Shown piece after piece: positions 15,159 through 23,656 of a stretch of 24,166 nucleotides of DNA. The position numbers and the translations under genes were made by a program. The stretch is from NCBI GenBank assembly GCA_902513935.1, contig CABXOR010000028.1, forward strand, positions 1 through 24,166, given 5' to 3'. The notes beneath the pieces were generated by a model that was given only the letters and a program-made list of their open reading frames with translations, searched no databases and had not been told where the DNA came from. Position 1 is the first letter of the stretch; the number at the start of each line of letters is the position of its first letter. The DNA is from an uncultured SAR324 cluster bacterium. GTDB taxonomy: Bacteria; SAR324; NAC60-12.

Positions 15159-16128
15159 ATGACTATTTTTGACCCTTTTGAATTAACACACATCCCCCCA
15201 AATCATTTCAGTTTTGGCGGGCTTGACCGAGATGTTATTGTTCGTGAACGTGAAGATTGTCTTGATTTTATTTTAAGACTTCCTGAGACACGCATAGTTC
15301 CTGTTTGGCGCTCTCACAACCTATTTTCCGTAACAGGTGAAACTGGAACAACACCAATACCTGTATATTTGTCACCTGAAGAAGCAGCAGCATTAACTGT
15401 CATTGTCAAGGATATGGTTTATCTGGGCAAACAAAATTGTGATGATATTATTATCTCATATCTGGCTATAGACATCTCGATATTAGAGAAGGATAAAGCT
15501 ACAAAAAAATTAGCGTCATGGGGTAAGTTTGTCGATTTACGGGAAATTGGGCCTCTTATTGGGGGGGGTAGACGGCTCAATCCTTGCCTATGCGAGGGGA
15601 ATGATGTTTTGGCATAGCAGAAATAAATTTTGCAGTGTTTGCGGTGCAGCAACTATAGCAATAAAAGGAGGACATCAGCGTAATTGTACAAAAAAAGGAT
15701 GCAATAGCCTACACTTTCCACGTACCGACCCTGCGGTGATAATGCTTGTTCATGATGGGGATCGAGCACTCCTGGGACGCCAGAAAATTTGGTCCGATGG
15801 TGTGTATTCAACACTAGCAGGATTTGTCGAGCCTGGGGAAACGATTGAGCATGCTGTTGCACGCGAGGTATATGAAGAAGCTGGAATCATTGTAAAAAAT
15901 ATCACCTATCAGCATTCTCAGCCATGGCCATTCCCTTCTTCTCTGATGCTTGGATTTACTGCAGAGGCATGTACAAAAATTATCAATATTAATGATGATG
16001 AAATTGATGATGCTCAATGGTTTACAAGAGAAGAGATACATAATTTTGAGGCTCAGAAAAAGTTTCTGCCTCGTAAATTGTCCATATCCAGAAGGCTTAT
16101 TGATGATTGGCTATCTGATCATTTATGA
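15159..16128 (+). pseudogene. nudC: NudC-type NAD(H) pyrophosphatase, frame broken at a G8 run
   Basis: Two overlapping frames together make one NudC protein. The first (15159-15617) holds the N-terminal domain up to KFVDLREIGPLIGG; the second continues with VDGSILAYARGMMFWHSRNKF. The switch falls exactly on eight consecutive G at 15561-15568; seven G would restore one frame of about 322 residues. The second part has the zinc ribbon (FCSVCG, then NCTKKGC), HFPRTDPAVIML, the complete Nudix box GFVEPGETIEHAVAREVYEE with AG following, and SQPWPFPSS, the signature that separates NudC from other Nudix enzymes. NudC hydrolyses NAD(H) and removes NAD caps from RNA. All catalytic parts are intact, so a sequencing or assembly error, slippage during expression, or phase variation are as likely as true inactivation. 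Confidence 0.9.
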
Positions 16129-16312
16129 AAAATGATATCATGGTAATACTATTTTATTTTACTTTGAAAATACCTTCTTTCAACTGAGATGAGGCTGAAA
16201 CAGAGTGAGTATTTAAATAAAATTAATAATTCAAACTTTGGCTACAGAAGATATAAAACTGCTAAAATTGGTGAGAGATACTGTGGGGGAAGGATTTTTA
16301 CATGTAAAATAT

Positions 16313-16343
16313 AATCAGTAACCAGTACTTTTAGTTACTGATT
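16313..16343. terminator. Bidirectional terminator between nudC and the tRNA genes
   Basis: AATCAGTAAC (16313-16322) and GTTACTGATT (16334-16343) form a perfect 10-bp stem with an 11-base loop. On the plus strand it is followed by TTATTAATTTT, and on the minus strand by ATATTTT. It is well placed to end nudC transcripts from the left and tRNA transcripts from the right. Confidence 0.7.
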
Positions 16344-16370
16344 TTATTAATTTTATAATGCCAGAAAAGC

Positions 16371-16447
16371 TGGCGGGGTCGACGAGACTTGAACTCGCGG
16401 CCTCCTGCGTGACAGGCAGGCGTTCTAACCAACTGAACTACGACCCC
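16371..16447 (-). tRNA. tRNA-Asp (GTC)
   Basis: 77 bases including an encoded CCA. The acceptor arms GGGGTCG/CGACCCC pair perfectly, the anticodon stem-loop reads CCTGC-CTGTCAC-GCAGG with anticodon GTC, and the T arm contains GTTCAAG. The discriminator is G, as expected for Asp. The CCA end lies 28 bases before the bidirectional terminator in the direction of transcription. Confidence 0.97.
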
Positions 16448-16462
16448 GGTATCCGGATGTAA

Positions 16463-16538
16463 TGGTGGGCGATACAAGGTTCGAACTTGTGACCTACGGC
16501 TTGTAAGGCCGTTGCTCTCCCAGCTGAGCTAATCGCCC
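16463..16538 (-). tRNA. tRNA-Val (TAC)
   Basis: 76 bases including an encoded CCA. The acceptor arms GGGCGAT/ATCGCCC pair perfectly, the D arm is GCTCAGCTGGGAGAGC, the anticodon stem-loop is ACGGC-CTTACAA-GCCGT with anticodon TAC, and the T loop holds GTTCGAACC. The discriminator is A. It is 15 bases upstream of tRNA-Asp on the same strand, and the two are almost certainly cotranscribed. Confidence 0.97.
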
Positions 16539-16551
16539 AACTAAACGTTTA

Positions 16552-16580
16552 ATGGTATTTAATAATCAAACGGAGTGCAA
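16552..16580 (-). promoter_or_regulatory. Predicted promoter of the tRNA-Val/tRNA-Asp operon
   Basis: On the minus strand TTGCAC (16575-16580), a 17-base spacer and TACCAT (16552-16557) place the start a few bases before the tRNA-Val 5' end. The match is moderate in both boxes. Confidence 0.45.
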
Positions 16581-16607
16581 GTTGTTTTTTAGTTCTTAAC
16601 AATTATT

Positions 16608-17636
16608 TCAATTTATCCAGGCATGGTTCCCTCGAAGAAGTTTTTCCAAATTACCAATTCCCTTTTTTTCTATTTGTGATTTGATTTGTTCTTCTATTTT
16701 CTCTCCGTAGGTAGGACACTGCACTTGACGAATAATTCCCATAGGCACCGGGAAATCCGGATAATCAAAACCACTCAACAAATTTGCCAGAGTACTGTCT
16801 TCACAAAATTGGTCGTGTATCAGTAAATCTTTTTCATTAACGCCTTCGTCCAAATTCACTATTTCAGGTTTCAATCCTCTTAAACGAATACCCTTGTTAT
16901 GATCTTTTCCGAAAACTAAAATTTTTCCATGATTCAGACGCAAAATACGATCTGCACGTTCAGAACGTTCATAGGCCGCAGAAAATGTTCCATCGTTAAA
17001 TATATTGCAATTCTGATAGATTTCAACAAACGAAGTCCCTTTGTGTTTTGCTGCTTCTTTAAAGATATCCTGCATCCCTTTTGAGTCTGTATCAAAGGTA
17101 CGCGCAATGAAAGTTGCGCCTGCTGAGAGCGCAAAAAGCATTGGATTTAGCGGTATATCCGGAGAGCCAAAGGGGGTACTTTTCGTCACTTTACCTTGCT
17201 CAGAAGTCGGTGAATACTGCCCTTTAGTCAGGCCGTAAATTCGATTATTGAACAACAAAACATTAACATCAAGGTTGCGCCGCAGCATGTGCAGTAGTTG
17301 ATTCCCACCGATGCTCAACCCGTCTCCGTCACCTGTGACAATCCACACTGAAAGGTCCGGGCGCGCCACCTTAAGTCCTGTCGCAAATGCCGGCGCCCGT
17401 CCATGAATGGTATGCAAACCATAAGTATTCATATAATACGGGAAACGGCTGGAGCAGCCTATTCCTGAAACAAAAACGATATTTTCCCTGGGGATATTCA
17501 GTTCCGGCATTACTTTTTGAACATTAGCCAGAATTGAATAATCTCCACAGCCTGGACACCAACGCGGGGTTTGTTTTGAAACAAAATCCGCTTTGCTTAG
17601 TTCTACAGTACGAACAGGTTTTACTTGTATATTCAT
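16608..17636 (-). CDS. korB: 2-oxoacid:ferredoxin oxidoreductase, beta subunit (KorB type)
   Basis: A 342-residue protein, the thiamine-diphosphate-binding subunit. The TPP motif is GDGDGLSIGGNQLLHMLRRN (residues 102-121) followed by LLFNNRIYGLTKGQYSPTS. Cysteines 27 and 30 (RWCPGCGD), 61 (GIGCSSR) and 210 (QNCNIFNDG) are the likely ligands of the single [4Fe-4S] cluster. With KorA it oxidatively decarboxylates 2-oxoglutarate (or another 2-oxoacid) to the acyl-CoA, reducing ferredoxin, in the cytoplasm; the reverse reaction occurs in the reductive TCA cycle. The GLTKGQ(Y/x)SPTS pattern is typical of Kor and not of pyruvate enzymes, although substrate is not certain. It begins 69 bases after korA on the same strand; the ribosome site is weak. 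Confidence 0.94.
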   Translation of the reverse strand: MNIQVKPVRTVELSKADFVSKQTPRWCPGCGDYSILANVQKVMPELNIPRENIVFVSGIGCSSRFPYYMNTYGLHTIHGRAPAFATGLKVARPDLSVWIVTGDGDGLSIGGNQLLHMLRRNLDVNVLLFNNRIYGLTKGQYSPTSEQGKVTKSTPFGSPDIPLNPMLFALSAGATFIARTFDTDSKGMQDIFKEAAKHKGTSFVEIYQNCNIFNDGTFSAAYERSERADRILRLNHGKILVFGKDHNKGIRLRGLKPEIVNLDEGVNEKDLLIHDQFCEDSTLANLLSGFDYPDFPVPMGIIRQVQCPTYGEKIEEQIKSQIEKKGIGNLEKLLRGNHAWIN

Positions 17637-17705
17637 AATTCTTATTAAGATTATTTCTAATTAACAATCCAATTAAAGATTAATTCAGCGACTGGCAATC
17701 CTGCC

Positions 17706-19583
17706 TTATTTAATCAATTCAAGAACTCTATTACGGATTTCAGAAATCAAAAAAGGGCGCCCCTGCAGTTTTGAAAATGAAATTGCATCCACCAAATATT
17801 CAGCTCTTAGCAGGCGTGACAACTGCCCTAAATTCATTTCCGGTACCATTACCTTTTCAAAATTTAGCAGTACCTCACCCAGCTTTTCCTGAAAAGGATA
17901 CAATTGTTTGAGATGCAGCATGGAAACTGGATATCCTTCTGTTTGCAAATCACTAATCACGGAAAATGCAGGGCCAAAAACACTACCCCAAGTGACAACC
18001 AGGAGCTTATTTTTTTCAGGTCCAATTAATTCCAACTGTGGTGAATCTTTGGCAATACACCTAATTTTTTCATCACGGAGCAGAACCATTTTTTCATGGT
18101 TTTCCGGTTCATAATTGATTTCTCCAGTAACAGCGTCTTTTTCCAATCCACCAAGTCGATGTTCCAGACCGGGTGTTCCTGGAATGGCCCAGAGGCGTCC
18201 CAGCGTTTCTGGATTGCGAGTAGATGGAGAAAAGTTTTCTGGATCAGTGTGAAATTTTGGAGTGAGTTCAGGTAATTGTTCAACATCAGGAATTTTCCAT
18301 GGTTCCGAAGCATTGGCCAGTCCTCCGTCACTGAGGACTATCACGGGAGTCATATATTTCAGAGCAAGGCGAAAGGCTTCAAGCACCATGTAAAAACAAT
18401 CGCCGGGAGTTGCAGGAGCAAGCACCGGAACAGGAGCTTCACCATGGCGGCCGTAAAGTGCTGCGAGTAAATCTGTTTGTTCCGCTTTTGTCGGCAATCC
18501 GGTTGAAGGTCCGCCACGCTGGACATTTAGTACCACCACAGGCAGTTCTGCCATCACGGCATAACCGATAGCCTCACTTTTCAAATCCAACCCCGGACCG
18601 CTGGTTCCGGTTACTGCTAAAACACCGCCAAATGCAGAACCGATGGTGGAAGACATTGCCGCAATTTCGTCTTCTGCCTGTATGGTTTTTACGCCAAAAT
18701 TTTTGTACTGTGCCAACTCGTGAAGAATGTCAGAAGCAGGAGTGATCGGATAACTTGAATATAACAGGGAAAGCCCGGAACGTAAAGAGGCGGCTACGCA
18801 ACCTAATGAAAATGCCTGGTTCCCGGTGATTTGTCGATACTCACCGGAAGGCAAAACCGCTGGTGGGACATTATAACGTGCCTGAAATAACTCGGTTGTG
18901 ATTGCATAGTTGTATCCCGCCTGCAGCGCAAGTACATTGGCTTTCACTATTTCAGGTTTGTTTTTGAACTTGTCCTCTATCCAATCCCTGGTCTGGTCTA
19001 AAGACCTGACAAACAGCCATTGGACAACTCCAAGCGAAAAGAAGTTCTTGCAGCGGACTCCATCACGATGTGAAAGATCGGTTTTCTCAACAGCTCTCAG
19101 AGTGAGCTTTGTAATCGGAATTAGCACTACACGATAATCATTCAGTTCTCCGCTCTGAAGAGGATTTGCAGTATATTCTGCCTTACGCAAATCATTTTCT
19201 GTAAAATTGTCTGAATTTACAATCAGGATTCCTCCTTTTTCCAAATCCTGCAAATTCAATTTTAGTGCTGCAGGATTCATTGTCACCAACACACTCAGAT
19301 AATCTGCAGTGGCATAGATTTCATTGCTGGAAATACTGAGATCAAAACTTGATACTCCTGCTAATGTTCCTGCAGGAGCACGAATTTCTGCCGGATAATC
19401 AGGAAAGGTAATAACATCATTTCCTGCCATGACTGAAGTTGCAGAAAACCGGGTTCCAGTCAACTGCATACCGTCACCTGAATCTCCTGCAAAACGGATG
19501 GTGGCTTTCTCTAGTTCTGTTTTGGGAAGTTTAGCTTGAGATGATACGGATTTAGCGCGAGGAGGTGCCTCCACTGAAGACAT
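17706..19583 (-). CDS. korA: 2-oxoacid:ferredoxin oxidoreductase, fused gamma-alpha subunit (KorA type)
   Basis: A 625-residue protein with the gamma domain first (about residues 27-215, starting TIRFAGDSGDGMQLTGT) and the alpha domain after (from about 253). The alpha domain has YSSYPITPASDILHELA (275-291), which includes the YPITP motif that contacts CoA and substrate, the conserved Glu306 in QAEDEIAAM, TGTSGPGLDL and QRGGPSTGLPTK. This gamma-alpha fusion with a separate beta subunit is the standard two-gene Kor type. No ferredoxin-like delta domain is present, so ferredoxin must come from elsewhere. The first 25 residues are a variable hydrophilic extension. CAGGA lies about 8 bases before the ATG. 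It is the first gene of a two-gene operon. Confidence 0.95.
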   Translation of the reverse strand: MSSVEAPPRAKSVSSQAKLPKTELEKATIRFAGDSGDGMQLTGTRFSATSVMAGNDVITFPDYPAEIRAPAGTLAGVSSFDLSISSNEIYATADYLSVLVTMNPAALKLNLQDLEKGGILIVNSDNFTENDLRKAEYTANPLQSGELNDYRVVLIPITKLTLRAVEKTDLSHRDGVRCKNFFSLGVVQWLFVRSLDQTRDWIEDKFKNKPEIVKANVLALQAGYNYAITTELFQARYNVPPAVLPSGEYRQITGNQAFSLGCVAASLRSGLSLLYSSYPITPASDILHELAQYKNFGVKTIQAEDEIAAMSSTIGSAFGGVLAVTGTSGPGLDLKSEAIGYAVMAELPVVVLNVQRGGPSTGLPTKAEQTDLLAALYGRHGEAPVPVLAPATPGDCFYMVLEAFRLALKYMTPVIVLSDGGLANASEPWKIPDVEQLPELTPKFHTDPENFSPSTRNPETLGRLWAIPGTPGLEHRLGGLEKDAVTGEINYEPENHEKMVLLRDEKIRCIAKDSPQLELIGPEKNKLLVVTWGSVFGPAFSVISDLQTEGYPVSMLHLKQLYPFQEKLGEVLLNFEKVMVPEMNLGQLSRLLRAEYLVDAISFSKLQGRPFLISEIRNRVLELIK

Positions 19584-19652
19584 TTGTAGTCCTGATAATT
19601 ATGATGAAATTGTTTGTGAAAATAAATAAAGAAGACAGAAATAAGTTAATTG

Positions 19653-19681
19653 ATTCTAACAAAAAACTTCCTGAACTGCAA
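19653..19681 (-). promoter_or_regulatory. Predicted sigma70 promoter of korAB
   Basis: On the minus strand TTGCAG (19676-19681), a 17-base spacer and TAGAAT (19653-19658, 5/6) form a good promoter, with the start near 19646 and a leader of about 60 bases. Confidence 0.6.
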
Positions 19682-19685
19682 ATGA

Positions 19686-19701
19686 GAAGCGAAAGTGCTT
19701 C
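19686..19701 (-). promoter_or_regulatory. GAAGC-N6-GCTTC inverted repeat just upstream of the korAB -35 box
   Basis: Perfect 5-bp arms (19686-19690 and 19697-19701) end five bases before the -35 box, where an activator could bind. The arms are identical to those of the repeat in the dctP leader (5842-5856), though the spacer is one base longer. Confidence 0.35.
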
Positions 19702-20267
19702 AAAATAAATTTTGTTTCAGGCCAAATACAATATTATTGAATGTTTGCAGGTGTCGAATGGATGCTCATATTATCGCTCGCAGAAAAACTACGATAGCTA
19801 GCCTCAAGACCTGAACCAGTCAATCCGGCATAGAAACAATAATATTAATGTGGTTTGAGTAACGGGATATGTTCTATTGTGTTGATCAATATTATGAAAC
19901 TGTTGAAATAATGGTGTTGACCTATTAGTAATGTCGATATAGAAATAATCTTTTCAACCATCTGTTTTTATATAATTTTTATTCAGTAATTGTATTTTTT
20001 GTGAGATTATATTTCTTGACAAAATACAAATATTCACCGAAAGTAGGTGAAAATGGTTTTGTCACCGTTAACGTAGATATAGTTTTTCTGATTTTCATAG
20101 TTTTGTCGGGAAGCTTAATTTTTCAGTCCACTGAGTCCGCCTTTTTTGCCGGTGGCCGGTATGCATTTCCCACAATTATATACTTCATAATTTGAGCCAG
20201 CTTTTCCAATTTACAGGAATTGATTCCATAATTATCGCTGAAACCCGCAATAAACTACTAGAGCACT
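19702..20267. other. AT-rich gap between korA and the exported protein; no gene recognised
   Basis: A 64-codon frame at 20001-20195 starts with GTG, lacks a ribosome site and resembles nothing I know. TTCACC (20033-20038 area), GGTGAA just after and TCACC further on could form alternative small hairpins near 20033-20065. GGAAT-N2-ATTCC lies at 20216-20227, about 40 bases before the next gene. None of this is strong. Confidence 0.4.
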
Positions 20268-20813
20268 ATGATGTATTGGGAAAAAATATGGCAACTTCGT
20301 TTTTTCAGGGCAGTCACGATTACCATATTCTATTTTTTGCTGTTTTTGGGAACGGCCCACGCTCAGGAAAAAGTGATGTCCGCGGAAACGGAAGTGCAAT
20401 CCGAAAAAAGTTCATCCCTGGAATATACCTGGCATTATGCTGCCGTTTCCGTCACCCTCGTTTCGGCTTTGATGTCCTATAATGCCGCCAAGTCCTACAA
20501 CGATCTCTCAGCAAAAAACAGTACGTTGGCAAGACAATATGCAAACTCCAGCAGCAGTAGTGAACAAGCTAGTTACAAAAGTGAATATGACAGCAACTCC
20601 AGTAAAATGGAATCCTATAAAAGCAGTATGCAAACATGGGATATTTTAACTTTGCTCGGTTTAGGCTGGGAAGCCTATTTGCTGATTAGTGATGAATCCG
20701 GTTCCAGTGCTGGGAATTCCGGAAGTATTCAATTTCCATTCATTCCCCGGTTGGCATATCAAACATATCCTCTCGGAACAAAAACGGTCTTACATTGGAC
20801 CATGAGTTTCTAA
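20268..20813 (+). CDS. Exported or membrane-associated protein of unknown function
   Basis: A 181-residue protein I do not recognise. It has an N-terminal hydrophobic segment (about residues 12-31) ending TAHAQ, which fits a signal peptidase I site. Then come a hydrophobic segment YAAVSVTLVSALMSYNAA near residues 57-74, a polar serine-rich middle (residues 75-120, with SSSSSEQAS and several Lys/Ser/Tyr) that is likely helical, and a second hydrophobic segment ILTLLGLGWEAYLLI. The end, IPRLAYQTYPLGTKTVLHW, resembles beta-strand sequence. The layout of two hydrophobic helices flanking a Ser/Lys/Glu linker suggests an envelope protein anchored in the membrane. Two ATG codons start it and neither has a good ribosome site. 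Confidence 0.65.
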   Translation: MMYWEKIWQLRFFRAVTITIFYFLLFLGTAHAQEKVMSAETEVQSEKSSSLEYTWHYAAVSVTLVSALMSYNAAKSYNDLSAKNSTLARQYANSSSSSEQASYKSEYDSNSSKMESYKSSMQTWDILTLLGLGWEAYLLISDESGSSAGNSGSIQFPFIPRLAYQTYPLGTKTVLHWTMSF

Positions 20814-21124
20814 TACACTGGATTTTATGATTTAAATCAATCATATCAGCTGGTCTAACCGACTTTTATATAGTTGAATACAATAGTTCCGGGAATAAAC
20901 AATGGATCCGTAATTTGGGAACTTAGATCAGCTTATACTTATAGCTTGTTCCAAATCTCTTGATGCATCGTCAAACTTTTTCCCTGCTGAATTTCTTTTC
21001 TGCGTAGGGAAATTTATTTTGCAATGTACTTTGTTAAGATTGGCTGAGCAAAAGACTCAAAAAGTAAGAAATAATTACAGGAAATCTTAAGTAATGAAAT
21101 ACTATTTTTTGTTAAATTAACTTC
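20814..21124. other. Intergenic stretch before the EamA transporter gene
   Basis: 311 bases with no supported gene. No strong promoter or T-tailed hairpin could be identified; a few AT-rich -10-like hexamers occur, which is expected by chance. Confidence 0.5.
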
Positions 21125-21997
21125 ATGCCACGACAACCAACCCGTACAGACTACATTGTGCTGTTTGCCCTTGGTGCCTTGTGGGGTTCTTCCTTTGGTG
21201 CAATTAAAATTGCTCTGCACGGAGTTACTCCTTTGACAGTAATGAGTGTGAGAATTTTGCTGGCCGGTGCTGCTTTGTTACTACTTATTCTAGTACGTAA
21301 AACTCCTCTCCCACGTGGAATACAAAACTGGATCAAAATTGGCTGGATGGCCCTTTTCGGGACATTAATCCCTTTTTTTCTTGTCCCCTGGGGGGAATTG
21401 CAAATTGACAGCAGTTTGGCTGCAATTCTTATGGCCGTCAACCCTTTATTCGCACTTACCCTAGGACATTTTTTTAGCGACCATGAGAGTTTTACTTTAC
21501 GCCAATTATTGGCAATGCTGGTTGGATTTTCTGGTATTTTGCTGGTATTCGGTGAAAATGCTATTTCCTCAATAAATGGAAATATCTTGGCACAATTAGC
21601 GGTAATCGGTGCCGGATTCTGTTATACTATTTCCGGAGTAATTGTATCTCGTGTTCGTGGTGCTTCAGCCGACTCAGTCAGCGCCTCAATTTTTATCTGC
21701 TCATCTGTGATAGTGTTTCCCCTGTGGATGATTCTTGAACATCCCTGGAGCCTCCACTTTGAAATAGAAAGTCTGTTGGCCCTGACTCACCTGGGCCTAG
21801 TTTCAACCGGAATGGCTTTTTTGATGCGCTACTACATCATACTCAGAGCAGGTGCAGTCTTTTTGTCCTATGTAGCCTTTATAATTCCTATGTTTGGAAT
21901 ATTGTTTGGAATATTGTTTTTAGACGAAACTATTTCTGTAAATACCATGGGCGCAGTTGTACTGATTCTTTCTGGTGTTTTTTTGGGACGCAAGTGA
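21125..21997 (+). CDS. EamA/DMT-family transporter
   Basis: A 290-residue integral membrane protein with ten hydrophobic helices in two EamA halves, the usual layout and size. The first half shows GALWGSSFGAIKIAL and TVMSVRILLAGAALLLLIL; the second starts near LAQLAVIGAGFCYTISGVIV and ends with VAFIIPMFGILFGILFLDE, a typical EamA C-terminal pattern with a conserved P and D-E. The substrate is unknown; family members export amino acids, nucleobases or other small metabolites. It is followed 65 bases later by a sulfurtransferase gene on the same strand, so the two may be coexpressed and might share a sulfur-metabolite role. No clear ribosome site is seen before the ATG. Confidence 0.92.
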   Translation: MPRQPTRTDYIVLFALGALWGSSFGAIKIALHGVTPLTVMSVRILLAGAALLLLILVRKTPLPRGIQNWIKIGWMALFGTLIPFFLVPWGELQIDSSLAAILMAVNPLFALTLGHFFSDHESFTLRQLLAMLVGFSGILLVFGENAISSINGNILAQLAVIGAGFCYTISGVIVSRVRGASADSVSASIFICSSVIVFPLWMILEHPWSLHFEIESLLALTHLGLVSTGMAFLMRYYIILRAGAVFLSYVAFIIPMFGILFGILFLDETISVNTMGAVVLILSGVFLGRK

Positions 21998-22062
21998 TAA
22001 TAAGCGGATCTTTAGATCAACAAACGCATAAGTTTCCACCATCCTTCTATTAAGAGATTAAC

Positions 22063-22902
22063 ATGTACAGTTCACTAATCGCTCCCAAAATTGCAAACGA
22101 ACATCTTGACGACTCAAACTGGCGTTTTTTCGATTGCCGCTTTGTATTAACAGAACCAGAGAAAAAACAAGCCGAGTTTGCTCTTTCTCATCTTCCCGGT
22201 GCTACATATGCACATACCAACCGTGATCTTGCCGCACCTCATATACCCGGAAAAACTGGACGACATCCTTTACCGGAAAAAGAGAGGCTAATAAAATTAT
22301 TTTCAACTTGGGGCATTGATAATTCTGTTCAAGTTGTTGTTTATGATGATACAAGAGGAGCACACGCGGTTCGGCTCTGGTGGATGTTGCGCTGGCTCGG
22401 ACATGATGCTGTTGCTGTGATGGATGGTGGATGGACCAGATGGATTCAGGAAGGACGACAAGTAACAGCAGCTTTAACTGTTTCGGAACCAAAAAAATTC
22501 AAAGCTTCTTCGCGGAATAATTGGTTAGTCACAGCTGAAGATATTGTAGCAGATTTAGATAATTATGAAGTCCGAATCCTTGATGCAAGGAACTCTGACA
22601 GATTCAATGGTAGAAACGAAACCCTGGACCCAGTTGCCGGACATATTCCGGGGGCTGTATCTGCACCATTTGTCAAGAATTTGGATGAAGATGGGAACTG
22701 GAAATCTAAATCCGTACTCCGCCTGATGTATGAAAAGTTACTTTCCGGTTCTCCGGCAGAACAAACCGTTTCTTATTGCGGTTCCGGAATCACCGCCTGT
22801 CATAACATCCTTGCCATGTACCATGCCGGTCTGGGAGACTCACGTCTCTATTGCGGTTCCTGGAGTGACTGGATCACCGATCCCAAACGCCCAGTAGCTT
22901 AA
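22063..22902 (+). CDS. Sulfurtransferase, 3-mercaptopyruvate sulfurtransferase type
   Basis: A 279-residue protein with two rhodanese domains: an inactive N-terminal one (residues ~1-135, ending VMDGGWTRW) and a catalytic C-terminal one (~150-275). The active-site cysteine is Cys239 in the loop CGSGITA, which is the 3-mercaptopyruvate type (CGSGV/ITA), whereas thiosulfate sulfurtransferases have CRKGVTA. DARNSDRFNGRNE with two substrate-binding arginines (180 and 184) and GHIPGAVSAPF are also present. It should transfer sulfur from 3-mercaptopyruvate to thiol or cyanide acceptors, producing pyruvate. AAGAGA lies a few bases before the start. No signal peptide is seen, so it is cytoplasmic. 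Confidence 0.92.
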   Translation: MYSSLIAPKIANEHLDDSNWRFFDCRFVLTEPEKKQAEFALSHLPGATYAHTNRDLAAPHIPGKTGRHPLPEKERLIKLFSTWGIDNSVQVVVYDDTRGAHAVRLWWMLRWLGHDAVAVMDGGWTRWIQEGRQVTAALTVSEPKKFKASSRNNWLVTAEDIVADLDNYEVRILDARNSDRFNGRNETLDPVAGHIPGAVSAPFVKNLDEDGNWKSKSVLRLMYEKLLSGSPAEQTVSYCGSGITACHNILAMYHAGLGDSRLYCGSWSDWITDPKRPVA

Positions 22903-23094
22903 TTCAGAGCTGTATAGATCAAACTCAGCTGTTAAGTCAATCTTAGCAAATTTGCGTAAGTAAGATTACGAATTATCAGAATCCTTTCTGAAGTTTATCC
23001 TTAAAGTCTTTCTTAAGAAAATGAGTAAAGTAATTGAATCTTTTGGTCAGGTAATTAATGCACAAAATTTCAGTGAGGGACAATTCAAAAATCA
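22903..23094. other. Non-coding stretch after the sulfurtransferase gene
   Basis: No gene, strong hairpin or repeat was recognised in these 192 bases. With the ppdK relic and the AT-rich 23455-23656 stretch that follow, it makes a 754-base gap without an intact gene. Confidence 0.5.
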
Positions 23095-23454
23095 GTTTGG
23101 CTGTTCACAGAAGGTAAGGCATAAGACAATGCTTTATTGGGCAACACAAAGGCGTAAATCTCTGTAAAATGACGACTCCTAATCTGCCTGTGCCTTTTGG
23201 ACTCATTCTCACCACGAGGACTTGTATTGAATTTAACAGTTTGGGAGGAAAACTTCCTGTTGCTGTAATAAACCAGGTTATGCGCAATTACTGAAATTGA
23301 GATTCATCAAAGCAAATAGTTTGGTGATCCTCAAAATCCGCTGCTAGTTTCCGTCCGCTCCGGTGCTGTTGTATCAATGCCAGGAATGATGGATACAAAT
23401 CTTAATTTAGGCCTTAACGATGAAATTTACTAGGGTCCAATTAGAATAGAAAGT
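23095..23454 (+). pseudogene. ppdK: Decayed 5' fragment of pyruvate phosphate dikinase gene
   Basis: Three frames in order rebuild the N-terminus of PpdK. From 23095: VWLFTEGKA, stop, DNALLG. From 23148: KGVNLCKMTTPNLPVPFGLI then LTTRTCIEFNSLGGKLPVAV and INQVMRNY, stop. From 23320: [20 protein letters not shown] then [17 protein letters not shown], stop, GPIRIES. Known PpdK proteins read FxEGxAEGN..LLGGKGANLAEM, then LPVPPGFTITTE, then [34 protein letters not shown]. At least two frameshifts and several in-frame stops break it, and nothing of the rest of the ~900-residue enzyme follows. It cannot be functional. It is a truncated relic on the plus strand. Confidence 0.88.
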
Positions 23455-23656
23455 TGAATAACAATTTTCAATCTTCCGGTTATTTACGAAATCCGCACAA
23501 CCAGTTATCCCATTATACCCCCACCCCTCTAAAAGTCTCATATAATCGGTAATTCTTGATCATTTACTCGCCAAAGGAACAGATTTTGGATTGTTTATTT
23601 AAATATGATGTGTTAAAAGTAAAAAACTTAATTCTTAGGTTTGTTTGAGAATACAA

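Noticed and set aside
20001..20195. 64-codon frame upstream of the exported protein
   Set aside because: GTG start without ribosome site, AT-driven hydrophobic composition and no family likeness.
21890..21920. Tandem 12-base repeat in the EamA gene
   Set aside because: It encodes FGILFGILF in a membrane helix, ordinary for the family.
23105..23287. 60-codon minus-strand frame in the gap before the last gene
   Set aside because: It is antisense to the ppdK relic, whose plus-strand translation matches a known family; the minus frame is a shadow.
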